NCBI RefSeq assembly: GCF_008806975.1
Contig: NZ_CP031728.1
Coordinates: forward strand, 3,431,501-3,495,500
Direction: 5' to 3'
DNA length: 64,000 nt
From: Cellvibrio sp. KY-GH-1
GTDB taxonomy: Bacteria > Pseudomonadota > Gammaproteobacteria > Pseudomonadales > Cellvibrionaceae
This document shows positions 45,115 to 53,965 of this stretch, piece after piece; position 1 is the stretch's first letter, and each line of letters begins with the position of its first letter. A program made the translations under genes and the position numbers. The notes below the pieces were generated by a model. It saw nothing but the letters and a program-made list of their open reading frames with translations. It was not told the origin of the DNA and made no database searches.

Positions 45115-45591
45115 TTAACTGCAGCGCGACAGTACCGCTGGGAGCTGACCTGTCTGCAACCTGGCATCGGGGATTAGCTCAAACACATTGCCTTTTTTGG
45201 TGGTCATACGCAGGGATTTTTTATACATCCAGGATTCGTCAATTAAACCATCACGTACCCGAAACAAGATGTGTGAACTAAATTCCAGGTAAGCGCCGGT
45301 CGCCGGTAATCCCATAAACTCTTCGTGGTGATAACCGCTAATGTGAAATCGCACCAGTACCTGAGAATCACTGGCGAGCAATTGTTCAATCGACCATTGG
45401 CGCTGTGCAAATACATCCACCAGATAATTGAAAAATCCCTGATATTCCGCCCGATTGGTGGGATCAAACTCTGGAAAACCCCAACAGTGAATCTGCGGGG
45501 CCAGCAGATTATCCAACTGGCTTTGAGGAGCCGAGAGGGCACCATTGAGGAATTGTTTGACCTGAGCGGCGAGGTGTTGGTGATGGTACAT
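45115..45591 (-). CDS. SnoaL/NTF2-like protein
   Basis: 158 residues with the cone-shaped NTF2/SnoaL pattern: an N-terminal helix ending in FDPTNRAEYQGFF, the strand QVLVRFHISGYHHEEFMGLPATGAYLEFSSHILFRVRDGLIDESW, then the C-terminal strand. The sequence GLPATG...F..HILFRVRDGLI is like bacterial SnoaL-type polyketide cyclases and ester-metabolising homologues. The start has AAGGAG 5 bases upstream; an in-frame ATG 18 codons earlier does not. It is divergent from the AraC-type regulator gene, which may control it. The substrate is unknown. Confidence 0.78.
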   Translation of the reverse strand: MYHHQHLAAQVKQFLNGALSAPQSQLDNLLAPQIHCWGFPEFDPTNRAEYQGFFNYLVDVFAQRQWSIEQLLASDSQVLVRFHISGYHHEEFMGLPATGAYLEFSSHILFRVRDGLIDESWMYKKSLRMTTKKGNVFELIPDARLQTGQLPAVLSRCS

Positions 45592-46007
45592 ATTGACTCC
45601 TTCCCTTGTGGGGATTCTAGTGATGCGCAGCCGGTTTGGTAGCACCGACTGCAGTATGAAACCTTACTCCAAGGTAAGGTCAAACACCGGCAGATTATGT
45701 CAGTAGCCTTGCAATAAAATGTTGCAGTTTGTAGCTACCAGCGCTGACGGCTACGGACCAGACACTCATCTAAGCTGGTAATGATTAATACAAACTTTTG
45801 GTCGGGGTCCGCTTGGAAAGGGCCGGCGAATTCCGACCTGATGGAGCCACTATAGAGAGCCAATTATTTGCGTCGGTAGCAGATTCCTCGCCAGTCATTG
45901 CCTAAAACTCCAGACTCAAGGCCAATCGATTTAACCGCAACGGGCAAGTTATTACACTCTGTACCAACCGACAACGGCTATTTTTCGCTATTTAAAAGAG
46001 ACGCCCG
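45592..46007. promoter_or_regulatory. Divergent gap between SnoaL-like and AraC-type genes
   Basis: About 415 bases with no supported gene. It should hold both promoters and perhaps AraC-type sites. No repeat strong enough to name was seen. Confidence 0.4.
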
Positions 46008-46925
46008 ATGAACAGTGAAATGAATAACCTGTTAGCTGAATTGGCAATGCGTGCACGATGCGTGGCGCTGAATGAAGGCATGACGCCCACTGCCCTTGAA
46101 TGCGTGCAATTGTTTCGCAGCGATCAACCCACGGCAATAACCCACAGTATTTATGAGCCGTCGGTATGCATCATCGCGCAAGGGCAAAAGCAAGCGCGCC
46201 TGGGCGACGAAACCTATATCTATAATCCCTCCCATTATCTGGTTGCATCGGTAGATTTGCCGGTGCGCGGCCAGGTAATCGAAGCTAGCGCGGAGCAACC
46301 CTACCTGTGTATCCGCTTGGGATTAAAGCCGCACAAAATCAGCGAGATGCTGGTCGAAAATCGCCAGCTGTTGCGCCCGGAAAAAACACTCAAGCGCGGG
46401 CTGTTTGTCAGCCAGGCCAATTACCAGTTGCTCGATGCGGTATTGCGCCTGCTGCGCTTGCTTGATACTCCGAAAGATTTGCCAATCCTTGCGCCGTTGG
46501 TGGAGCGGGAAATTCTTTATCGACTACTGCAAGACGAACAAGCCATCACCTTGCAACAAACTGCGCAAACCGACAGCCATGCCCAGCAAATTGCGCGGGT
46601 GATTAACGCGTTGAAGCGCGATTACCATAAAAACTGGCGAATTGAAGATCTGGCGCAACTGGCTTGCATGAGTAATTCAGCACTGCATGCACACTTCAAA
46701 ACAATCACCAATATGACGCCTCTGCAATTCCAAAAACAATTGCGCCTGCAAGAAGCGCGACGCCTGTTATTCAGTGAGAATCTGGATGCGGCAACCGCCA
46801 GTCATCGCGTCGGCTACGAAAGCCCATCGCAATTTAATCGCGAATATCACCGCATGTTTGGTTTGCCGCCGGTGCGCGACCTCGCGCGTATCCGCAATGC
46901 AAACCCAGAATTATTGAATGCCTAG
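46008..46925 (+). CDS. AraC-family transcriptional regulator
   Basis: 305 residues. The N-terminal half matches the AraC_N/cupin sensor domain (HSIYEPSVCIIAQGQKQARLGDETYIYNPSHYLVASVDLPV). The C-terminal 100 residues carry two helix-turn-helix motifs (WRIEDLAQLACMSNSALHAHFKTIT and AATASHRVGYESPSQFNREYHRMFGLPP). It is divergent from the SnoaL-like gene, which is the first candidate target. The ligand is unknown; members with this sensor domain often regulate oxidoreductase or efflux genes. Confidence 0.92.
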   Translation: MNSEMNNLLAELAMRARCVALNEGMTPTALECVQLFRSDQPTAITHSIYEPSVCIIAQGQKQARLGDETYIYNPSHYLVASVDLPVRGQVIEASAEQPYLCIRLGLKPHKISEMLVENRQLLRPEKTLKRGLFVSQANYQLLDAVLRLLRLLDTPKDLPILAPLVEREILYRLLQDEQAITLQQTAQTDSHAQQIARVINALKRDYHKNWRIEDLAQLACMSNSALHAHFKTITNMTPLQFQKQLRLQEARRLLFSENLDAATASHRVGYESPSQFNREYHRMFGLPPVRDLARIRNANPELLNA

Positions 46926-47618
46926 GCAAACAGCCAGTTGGTGTGAACATCGAGCCGTGCTCACGAGGAGATGAGGACTAGGGATAAATAGGATTGGAAG
47001 AATTGTCGGCCGCTACTGACAATAACTGCGCAGGGGGAATTACGTAGGCGATGGTTCCTCTCAGAAAAACATCGCCTCACCAGGAAATTAGTAACACGAA
47101 CCGATTGGCGGACGCCAAATCACCACCGTAGAAGCCTTATTCATCGTTATTGTCTTGCACAGTGACGGGCAAGCGAAAAACTTATCCCTGGCCATTCCCA
47201 AAAACGGTTAGCGCCGTTCGCGGGTGGCTGCCTGGTTTGCCCCGGCAGTTTTCCAGTGAAGCTTAGCTCTTGCCATTACCCAAATTATTCGTCGTTATTG
47301 TGGGCGCTATTGTCGGCGAGATCCCTGCTCAAAACCTGAACCGATATCACAACTTTTTTGCATAAAAAATGAATTTTTAGAACTGTGACAAAGGTCGCGC
47401 CCCAAGCAAAACTTCATCAAACAAGTTCCTTTTACAATTTTTTGCGCTTTATTTAGCCTTGTAAATCGATAATGCCAAGCAGGTACAGGTTTTCTGCGGC
47501 GCCAATTCGCAAAATGGGATGCCATACCAACCTTGTCACACAAAGTTTTCCTGAAAAATCCTCTTCTGACGAATTAACAGCCACTACACTCAGCAATATC
47601 TATCAAGGAGCTTTACTC
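46926..47618. other. Gene-free stretch of about 690 bases
   Basis: No convincing gene. It has two imperfect copies of ATTCRTCGTTATTGT, near 47138 and 47287, and frequent stops in all frames. A cytosine deaminase promoter should lie at the right end. A small RNA or decayed gene cannot be excluded. Confidence 0.4.
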
Positions 47619-48062
47619 ATGACTATGGACCCATTTATGCAAGCCGCAATTGAGGAAGCCAGGAAAGGGTTGGAAGAAGGCGGCATTCCTATTGGATCGG
47701 TATTAGTGATCGATGGCCGTATCGTCGGGCGCGGCCACAACCAGCGCATCCAGAAAGGTTCGTGTGTTTTGCATGCGGAAATGGATTGTCTGGAAAATGC
47801 CGGTCGGCTCAGCGCGCGCGATTACCAACGGGCGACACTCTACTCCACCCTATCGCCATGTGATATGTGCAGCGGCACCGTCCTGCTATACGGAATCCCC
47901 AAGGTGGTCGTCGGTGAAAACACCACTTTCCAGGGGCCGGAAGCCTATGTACGCAGCCGCGGAGTGACTCTGGAGATTCACAACAACGAAGAATGCCAAC
48001 AACTAATGCGCGATTTTATTGCGCACAACCCCGAACTCTGGAATGAGGATATAGGTGAATAA
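47619..48062 (+). CDS. Cytosine deaminase, yeast Fcy1-like
   Basis: A 147-residue zinc deaminase that should convert cytosine to uracil for pyrimidine salvage. The zinc-site motifs are HAEMDCLENAG and TLYSTLSPCDMCSGT. Similarity to the fungal enzyme is strong across the length: GGIPIGSVLV, GRGHNQRIQKGS, YGIPKVVVGENTTF and the C-terminal ending ELWNEDIGE parallel yeast Fcy1 (…DWFEDIGE). Bacteria more often use the unrelated CodA amidohydrolase. The start was placed at the ATG with AAGGAG 8 bases upstream; the frame opens 49 codons earlier without homology. The stop overlaps the GTG of the next gene by 8 bases. Confidence 0.88.
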   Translation: MTMDPFMQAAIEEARKGLEEGGIPIGSVLVIDGRIVGRGHNQRIQKGSCVLHAEMDCLENAGRLSARDYQRATLYSTLSPCDMCSGTVLLYGIPKVVVGENTTFQGPEAYVRSRGVTLEIHNNEECQQLMRDFIAHNPELWNEDIGE

Positions 48063-49290
48063 GGTGCGTAAGTTGTCCACCTTACTTGTGGCAGGCATCA
48101 CCAGCTTGCCTACGCACGCCATGGCTGCCGCCGATTACGGTTGGGTATACATCGGTGTAGGTGTTCTTAGCGGCCTGCTGCTGTTCGCGGCGGCTGCGCT
48201 GCATACCTATAGAGTTAATCGCAAATTACACAACATGGTGCGACTCATGCGCAGCGTGGATGTGCAACAGCGCAATCACAACCTGGTCCTCGCGCAAATC
48301 GCCGCCGACGATCCACTCAATGAAATCATGACCAGTCTGGTTCAAGGCGTTGAAAACCTGAATCCGGAACTGCGCTGCAGCATTTTATTAGTTGATCATG
48401 AACACCAGTGCTTTCATCTTGCTGCAGCGCCTAGCCTGCCGGGTTTTTATTGCGATGCGATTGACGGGCTCGCCTTTGATGGAACGCTCGCCGCATTTGG
48501 AGAAGCGGCAGTTACAGGGCAGCGCGCCATTACCACTGATATTCAAACACACCCCAATTGGTCCGGATTCCGGGAACTTGCTGCGCAAGCCAACCTCGCT
48601 TCCTGTTGGGCCGAACCAATTACCAATCACAACCAGCAAGTGCTGGGCGTATTTGTGATTTATAAAAACCGAATAGGCGCACCCGATGCCGAAGAAATCA
48701 AATTGATTGATGAATCTGCCTACCTCGCCGAAATTGCCATTGAACGCAAGTTATCGCTAGAAGCCTTGCGCAAAAGTGAAGAGCTGCATCGAATTATGGC
48801 GCAGCACGACAACCTCACAGGTTTACCCAATCGCGCACTGTTTGATGACCGTTTGCAACAAGCGCTCAGTTATTGCAAACGCCATGAGCGAGTGCTTGCG
48901 GTAATGCTACTGGATCTGGATAAGTTCAAGCCAGTCAATGATCGCCACGGCCATGCAATAGGCGATGAATTATTAAAACAAGTGGCGCAACGGTTACTGA
49001 GCTGCGTGCGCTCGTCGGATACGGTCGCGCGTATTGGTGGCGACGAGTTCGTGATTTTATTGCATCAAATTGACGATACCGCGCACGCCGCTATTGTGAG
49101 CGATAAAATCCAGCAAACACTTGGCAGTTTATTTTTTGTGGGTGACCAGCGGGTGCAAATTGGTTGCAGCATAGGCACTGCGTTTTATCCACAGGACGGC
49201 AAGGATGCACACGAGCTGACACAAATTGCCGATCAACGCATGTATCAACAAAAGCATCAAAATCCGATCAGCCTTTTTGTGCGAGGTTGA
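48055..49290 (+). CDS. GAF-GGDEF diguanylate cyclase
   Basis: 411 residues, starting with GTG inside the deaminase gene, 8-base overlap. An N-terminal membrane span (about 20-45) precedes a GAF domain (about 85-235) and a GGDEF domain (about 250-411) with an intact RIGGDEFVILL active site. It should make c-di-GMP from two GTP. An RxxD inhibitory site was not clearly seen. Overlap with a pyrimidine salvage gene suggests co-transcription, which is odd functionally. Confidence 0.88.
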   Translation: MNKVRKLSTLLVAGITSLPTHAMAAADYGWVYIGVGVLSGLLLFAAAALHTYRVNRKLHNMVRLMRSVDVQQRNHNLVLAQIAADDPLNEIMTSLVQGVENLNPELRCSILLVDHEHQCFHLAAAPSLPGFYCDAIDGLAFDGTLAAFGEAAVTGQRAITTDIQTHPNWSGFRELAAQANLASCWAEPITNHNQQVLGVFVIYKNRIGAPDAEEIKLIDESAYLAEIAIERKLSLEALRKSEELHRIMAQHDNLTGLPNRALFDDRLQQALSYCKRHERVLAVMLLDLDKFKPVNDRHGHAIGDELLKQVAQRLLSCVRSSDTVARIGGDEFVILLHQIDDTAHAAIVSDKIQQTLGSLFFVGDQRVQIGCSIGTAFYPQDGKDAHELTQIADQRMYQQKHQNPISLFVRG

Positions 49291-49350
49291 TTAACAGCTG
49301 CGAGACTAATCAAAAGCTGCGCGTTGAAAGTAAATCCTATGCGGCACAAA

Positions 49351-49378
49351 GAAAAAAGGGCAACCCGAAGGGTTGCCC
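49351..49378 (-). terminator. Terminator of the cobA-nirB-nirD operon
   Basis: On the minus strand a perfect 9-base stem GGGCAACCC / GGGTTGCCC with a TTC loop is followed by six T. It lies 87 bases after the nirD stop. Confidence 0.9.
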
Positions 49379-49464
49379 ATTAAGCCGACTCATGAAGCAG
49401 TCGAAGAAGAAGGAAAGCTCACGTACAAACCAAAAACTATTACAACAATCTGTTAAAACAATAA

Positions 49465-49797
49465 TTACGCTTGAACCTGCACCAGGCCGTCATCCAAACG
49501 CACCGGGAATACTGCAATTTTGTATTCCGGTTTTTCCAGGCACTCACCCGTACGCAGGTTGTAGTGCTCTTTATAAAGCGGCGATGCCACAACCACTTCA
49601 TCACCTATTGAGCCAATAATTCCACGCGACAGGACATTGGCCTCACCAATAGGATCGTAGTTGGACACCGCAAAAACTTCGTTCAAACGACGTGAACGGA
49701 AAATCGCTACTTGCTGTTTATTCACCAGTGCACACACGCCGGTGTCAGGTAATAAATCACTTAATTCGCACACGCTGATCCAGGGTTTTTCGCTCAT
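49465..49797 (-). CDS. nirD: Nitrite reductase small subunit
   Basis: A 110-residue Rieske-like protein (NirD family), the small subunit of assimilatory NAD(P)H nitrite reductase. The pattern VCALVNKQQVAIFR, EVFAVSNYDPIGEANVLSRGIIG and SPLYKEHYNLRTGEC is characteristic. As usual for NirD, the Rieske Cys/His iron ligands are not conserved. It follows nirB across a repeat element of about 100 bases and ends before a strong terminator. The start was set at the Met of MSEKPW. Confidence 0.93.
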   Translation of the reverse strand: MSEKPWISVCELSDLLPDTGVCALVNKQQVAIFRSRRLNEVFAVSNYDPIGEANVLSRGIIGSIGDEVVVASPLYKEHYNLRTGECLEKPEYKIAVFPVRLDDGLVQVQA

Positions 49798-49844
49798 AAT
49801 TTTTCTCACAAAAAATGTAATTCGTAGTTCTGCATCACTCCTCC

Positions 49845-49945
49845 CATTAAAAGGAGGTTAGGTGGGACTAAAAGCGAATCCCCCTAGCCCCCTTTTTCAA
49901 AGGGGGAAAACCCCTCCCTTTGAAAAAGGGAGGTTGGGAGGGATT
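49845..49945. repeat. Palindromic repeat element between nirB and nirD
   Basis: Two adjacent hairpins, CCCCCTTTTTCAAAGGGGG and CCTCCCTTTGAAAAAGGGAGG, joined by AAAA and bracketed by AATCCCCCTAGCC and GGTTGGGAGGGATT, so the 69 bases from 49877 to 49945 form one large inverted repeat. A third related piece (TCCCATTAAAAGGAGG) precedes it at 49845. It touches the nirB stop codon. Elements of this C/G-run type are widespread dispersed repeats in bacteria. It may tune nirD mRNA level in the operon. Confidence 0.75.
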
Positions 49946-49946
49946 G

Positions 49947-52487
49947 TTAATCCACCAATTCCACAAACTGGATATTGCTGTTTTGGCGCTCCAGTGCAGT
50001 CGCAGGGCGAATTTGTTCGCGCTCAACCACGTAAGCCAGGTTGTCATCCTTGGCTTCGCTGTTAATAAAGTGCTTGAAGCGTTTTTGTAACTCTTCATTT
50101 TCAACCGTGGTTTTCCACTCGCACTGGTATTGGCTGATGTTGTAATTCATTTGCTCTTCCAACTCTGCACACAGGCCGAGCTTGTCATCGATCACCACTT
50201 TCTTCAGGTAATCCAAACCGCCTTCCATGTTTTCCATCCACACAGAGGTACGTTGCAAACGATCAGCAGTGCGAATGTAGAACATCATTACGCGGTCGAT
50301 ATATTTAATCAGGGTGACATCATCCAGACCGGTCGCAAACAAATCGGCGTGACGTGGACGCATTCCGCCGTTACCACACACATACAAACTCCAACCAGTC
50401 TCAGTCGCAATCACACCAAAGTCTTTGGACTGCGCTTCCGCACATTCACGCGTACAACCGGAAACGGCAAATTTCATTTTGTGCGGTGAGCGAACACCTT
50501 TGTAGCGATTTTCCAAAATCACCGCCATGCCCACGGAATCCAATACACCGTAACGGCACCAGGTTGAGCCCACACAGGATTTCACCGTGCGCAATGATTT
50601 ACCGTAAGCGTGCCCCGTTTCAAAACCGGCATCCACCAATTTTTTCCAGATGGCAGGCAATTGATGCAGCTGTGCACCGAACAAATCGATACGCTGGCCG
50701 CCGGTGATTTTGGTGTAGAGCTTGTACTCTTTTGCTACTTCACCCAGCACAATTAATTTCTCGGGAGTAATTTCACCACCGGCGATACGCGGCACAATTG
50801 AGTAGGTGCCGTCTTTTTGCATATTGCCGAGGAAAATATCGTTGGTGTCTTGCAGACCGATATGCTTTTTATCCAGAACATATTCGTTCCAGAAACCGGC
50901 GAGGATAGAAGCCACTGCTGGCTTACAAATATCGCAACCCAAACCGTGACCATGGGAATCCAACAAGTCATCAAAGGTTTTGATTTGCTTGATACGAACT
51001 ATGTCAGCCAATTCCTGACGCGAGTGAGGGAAGTGTTCGCAAATATGGTTGCTAACTTCTACACCGAGCTTCAGCAGCTCTGAATCCATAACTTGTTTTG
51101 CCAAGGCCGAGCAACCGCCACATCCAGTCGATGCTTTGGTAACTGCTTTAATATCGCCCATGGTGCGCGCACCATCTTGCACTGCGCAGCAAATTGCACC
51201 TTTACTGACGTCGTAACAGGAGCACACACAGGCAGATTCCGGCAATGCATCCACACCGATTGCCGCACCGCCGCCTTCAACATTCGGCAGGATTAAACAA
51301 TTAGGATCTTCCGGTAAATCCATACCGTTAACACACATGGATTGCAAGGTGCCGTAGGCATCTACATCGCCGACTAATACCGCTCCCAACAATTTTTTAT
51401 TGTCAGCAGAAACAATAATGCGCTTGTAAACTTCTTCTACGTCGTTGCTGTAGGTGTAGCTGAGTGAACCGGGAGTGTTGCCGTGCGCATCACCAACAGA
51501 TGCTACGTCAACACCGAGTAATTTCAACTTAGTGCTCATATCAGCACCCATAAATTGATCGCTACCACCGGTGATGTGTGACACAGCCACTTTTGCCATT
51601 TGATAACCGGGCGCCACCAAACCGTAAATACGATTATTCCACAGCGCACACTCACCAATCGCGTAAACGTCTTTAATCGTGGTTTGACAATTATTATCCA
51701 CCACAATACCGCCGCGCTCGCCCACACCAATACCAAATTTACGTGCGAGTTCATCCTGCGGGCGAATACCGGCAGAGAACAAAATCATGTCGGTTTCCAA
51801 ATGGCTGCCATCAGCAAAGTTCATGCGATAGCGCGCTTCAGTACCGGCAACAATTTCGTTAGTTGCTTTTTGGGTGTGTACTTTTACACCGATGGCTTCA
51901 ATTTTGCGACGCAATAATTTACCGCCGCCTTCATCGAGCTGCACCGCCATTAACCGTGGAGCAAACTCCACGACGTGAGTTTCAAGGCCAGCTGCTTTTA
52001 ATGCCGCTGCCGCTTCCAAACCTAACAAGCCACCGCCAACGACCACACCAATTTTACTTTGCTGTGCCGAAGCAGTAATGCGCTCCAAATCCTCAATGGT
52101 GCGGTACACCAAACAGTGTTCACCGTTGTTGCCAGGAATCGGTGGAACAAACGGAAATGAACCGGTAGCCAGAACTAACTTGTCGTAGCCTTCGCGACGG
52201 CCAGATGCGGTTACAATTTCTTTGTTATCCAAATCCAGATCGACGACTTTATCGCTCAGGATATATTGCACCGATTTTTCATCGTAGTAATCCGTGCTGG
52301 TCAGCATCAGATCGTCGGCGGTAGAGCCAGAGAAATATTTGGAAAGCTGGACGCGGTCATACGCGAGGCGCGGCTCTTCCGAGAAGGTAATTACCTGGTA
52401 TTGATCCGCGTCAGCGTGGCTCACCAGGTTATCGATAAATTTATGGCCAACCATTCCGTTGCCAACAACAATAATGCGCTTCTTCAT
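49947..52487 (-). CDS. nirB: Nitrite reductase [NAD(P)H] large subunit
   Basis: 846 residues; reduces nitrite to ammonium in the cytoplasm. Domains in order: FAD/NAD(P)H oxidoreductase (RIIVVGNGMVGHKF; the NAD motif VVVGGGLLGLEAA near 145), a Bfd-like [2Fe-2S] domain with CVCSCYDVSKGAI and GCGGC, the ferredoxin-like half-domain, and the siroheme/[4Fe-4S] domain with SCVGSTWCRYG and SGCTRECAEA. The start follows GAGG by 7 bases. It lies between cobA and nirD in one operon, so siroheme precursor supply and use are co-expressed. Confidence 0.97.
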   Translation of the reverse strand: MKKRIIVVGNGMVGHKFIDNLVSHADADQYQVITFSEEPRLAYDRVQLSKYFSGSTADDLMLTSTDYYDEKSVQYILSDKVVDLDLDNKEIVTASGRREGYDKLVLATGSFPFVPPIPGNNGEHCLVYRTIEDLERITASAQQSKIGVVVGGGLLGLEAAAALKAAGLETHVVEFAPRLMAVQLDEGGGKLLRRKIEAIGVKVHTQKATNEIVAGTEARYRMNFADGSHLETDMILFSAGIRPQDELARKFGIGVGERGGIVVDNNCQTTIKDVYAIGECALWNNRIYGLVAPGYQMAKVAVSHITGGSDQFMGADMSTKLKLLGVDVASVGDAHGNTPGSLSYTYSNDVEEVYKRIIVSADNKKLLGAVLVGDVDAYGTLQSMCVNGMDLPEDPNCLILPNVEGGGAAIGVDALPESACVCSCYDVSKGAICCAVQDGARTMGDIKAVTKASTGCGGCSALAKQVMDSELLKLGVEVSNHICEHFPHSRQELADIVRIKQIKTFDDLLDSHGHGLGCDICKPAVASILAGFWNEYVLDKKHIGLQDTNDIFLGNMQKDGTYSIVPRIAGGEITPEKLIVLGEVAKEYKLYTKITGGQRIDLFGAQLHQLPAIWKKLVDAGFETGHAYGKSLRTVKSCVGSTWCRYGVLDSVGMAVILENRYKGVRSPHKMKFAVSGCTRECAEAQSKDFGVIATETGWSLYVCGNGGMRPRHADLFATGLDDVTLIKYIDRVMMFYIRTADRLQRTSVWMENMEGGLDYLKKVVIDDKLGLCAELEEQMNYNISQYQCEWKTTVENEELQKRFKHFINSEAKDDNLAYVVEREQIRPATALERQNSNIQFVELVD

Positions 52488-52535
52488 ATACTGCCTCACG
52501 GTCGTAAGATTTTTTGTATTAACTAATAAGGTTTA

Positions 52536-53417
52536 TTAAGCCAACAGATATTTGGTTTCGGCAGCATGCGCCTGTACTGTTGCTTGTAATTTTTCACGCA
52601 TGCGCACCACTTCACCCACAATAATCAGTGCCGGTGATTGCACTTGCTCGCGGATGACATCCGCCGGAAATTCACTGAGCGAAGAAATAATATTGCGCTG
52701 ATCGGCGCGGCAACCATTTTCGATAATGGCTACAGGAGTGTCGGCCGCCAAACCGCCTGCCAATAATTTGGAAGAAATTTCATCGGCGCGGGTCAGGCCC
52801 ATGTAAAACACCAGCGTGTGTTTTAATTGCGCGAGCGCATCCCAATTCAGATCAAGACTTTTTTCCGCGTGACCGGTAACAAACGTACAGCCCTGAGACA
52901 AACCGCGATGGGTCAAGGGAATATCAGCGTAGGTGCTGCAGCCAGATGCAGAGGTAATACCGGGAATCACATCCGCTTCAATACCCGCGCTGCGCAATTC
53001 CAACAATTCCTCGCCGCCGCGACCAAACACAAACGGATCGCCGCCTTTTATACGGCAAACGTTTAAACCCAACTTCGCCTGGTTAACCAGCAATTGGTTT
53101 AAATCTTCCTGGGCGATGCTGTGTTTGTTTTTCGCCTTGCCCACGTAGAAAGAGGGAATATTTTTGGGGAAGAGCGCGCGAATCTCGGCACTCACCAGAT
53201 AATCGTAAAAAATCACATCGGCAGAGTTAATCGCGCGCATGGCTTTTACCGTGAGCAACTCAGCATCACCCGGGCCAGCACCGACCAACCACACTTTTCC
53301 CGTGCGATTGCTTTTGCTGAAGTCATCGCCTCTTTTAGCCGAACCATCACCACCCACACGCGCTTTCAACATCGCTGAAGGAAGGATTTCTACATTAGCT
53401 TTAAGGAAATTGATCAT
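52536..53417 (-). CDS. cobA: Uroporphyrinogen-III C-methyltransferase
   Basis: A 293-residue SUMT making precorrin-2, the first dedicated step to siroheme needed by NirB. Family motifs: VWLVGAGPGDAELLTVKA, FYDYLVS, RIKGGDPFVFGRGGEE, PGITSASG, and PLTHRG. Only the methyltransferase half of CysG is present, so the dehydrogenase/ferrochelatase must come from elsewhere. The start with AGGTG 6 bases upstream was chosen. Starting at 53468 would put coding sequence across the sigma54-like promoter at 53452-53467. First gene of the cobA-nirB-nirD operon. Confidence 0.93.
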   Translation of the reverse strand: MINFLKANVEILPSAMLKARVGGDGSAKRGDDFSKSNRTGKVWLVGAGPGDAELLTVKAMRAINSADVIFYDYLVSAEIRALFPKNIPSFYVGKAKNKHSIAQEDLNQLLVNQAKLGLNVCRIKGGDPFVFGRGGEELLELRSAGIEADVIPGITSASGCSTYADIPLTHRGLSQGCTFVTGHAEKSLDLNWDALAQLKHTLVFYMGLTRADEISSKLLAGGLAADTPVAIIENGCRADQRNIISSLSEFPADVIREQVQSPALIIVGEVVRMREKLQATVQAHAAETKYLLA

Positions 53418-53451
53418 GGCAACACCTGCATTTTGATTACACAGGGGTAAC

Positions 53452-53467
53452 TGCAAGGCAAATGCCA
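53452..53467 (-). promoter_or_regulatory. Sigma54-type promoter of the cobA-nirBD operon
   Basis: Minus strand TGGCATTTGCCTTGCA, matching the -24/-12 form TGGCACG-N4-TTGCW with two differences outside the GG and GC cores. It ends 35 bases before the cobA ATG, a fitting distance. Sigma54 control suits nitrogen assimilation. Confidence 0.6.
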
Positions 53468-53965
53468 TAACGTAATTTTTGCTAAAAAATAATTTTTACC
53501 AATTTAAAATCAATAAGTTAGAAATAACTCCTCACCCCAAAACACCCACCAATCGAATTGCACGTCAGCCCCATCAAATCACATTGTGGTTTTTGTTGGT
53601 GCAAGACCGCACCAATTGATAGCAAAATTGAATTTTCAATTTTTGCTGAAATGCACCATTAAAAAACAAAGTAATGGTGCACCGCGCACCATATAAATAC
53701 ATTATTGGTTTTTTGTAGTGTTTTATTCCCAGCCATCACACCCGAAACCCGGAGAAACCTGCAAAAAAGCTCACTGATGCCGCTCGGTAAAGGTGTAAAA
53801 TTTTAGGATTCACCACTTTGGAACACGCTTTTTGCAATCATCCGCCAACGACCAGGGATTTCTGGCCGCAGGCTTGCAAGGCTCTTTTACCGCCAGGGGA
53901 AAATACCTTGAGCCAACCCAATTGCAGGGTTAGAGTGCCACCTTCACAGAACCGTCTACTTATAT
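53468..53965. promoter_or_regulatory. Divergent control region cobA-nirBD / moaA
   Basis: About 500 bases with no gene. Dyads: TTGGTGC-N6-GCACCAA (53596-53615), AGCAAAATTGAA / TTCAATTTTTGCT (53621-53647), TGCACCATTA-N10-TAATGGTGCA (53652-53681), and TGGTGC-N5-GCACCA (53675-53691). Their TGCACC/GGTGCA half-sites resemble NtrC half-sites, though some dyads are in the opposite arrangement to the textbook site. Confidence 0.5.
53863..53878 (+). promoter_or_regulatory. Sigma54-type promoter candidate of moaA
   Basis: TGGCCGCAGGCTTGCA keeps GG and GC at the required sigma54 spacing, 87 bases before the moaA start. It has more mismatches than the site facing cobA, so support is moderate. Confidence 0.4.

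Noticed and set aside
53652..53681. Calling TGCACCATTA-N10-TAATGGTGCA a proven NtrC site
   Set aside because: The half-sites match but the spacing is wider than the usual 17-base NtrC dyad, so it is described only as NtrC-like.
53880..53960. Possible molybdenum-cofactor riboswitch upstream of moaA
   Set aside because: GGCTC/GAGCC can pair, but the conserved core of the Moco RNA was not found.
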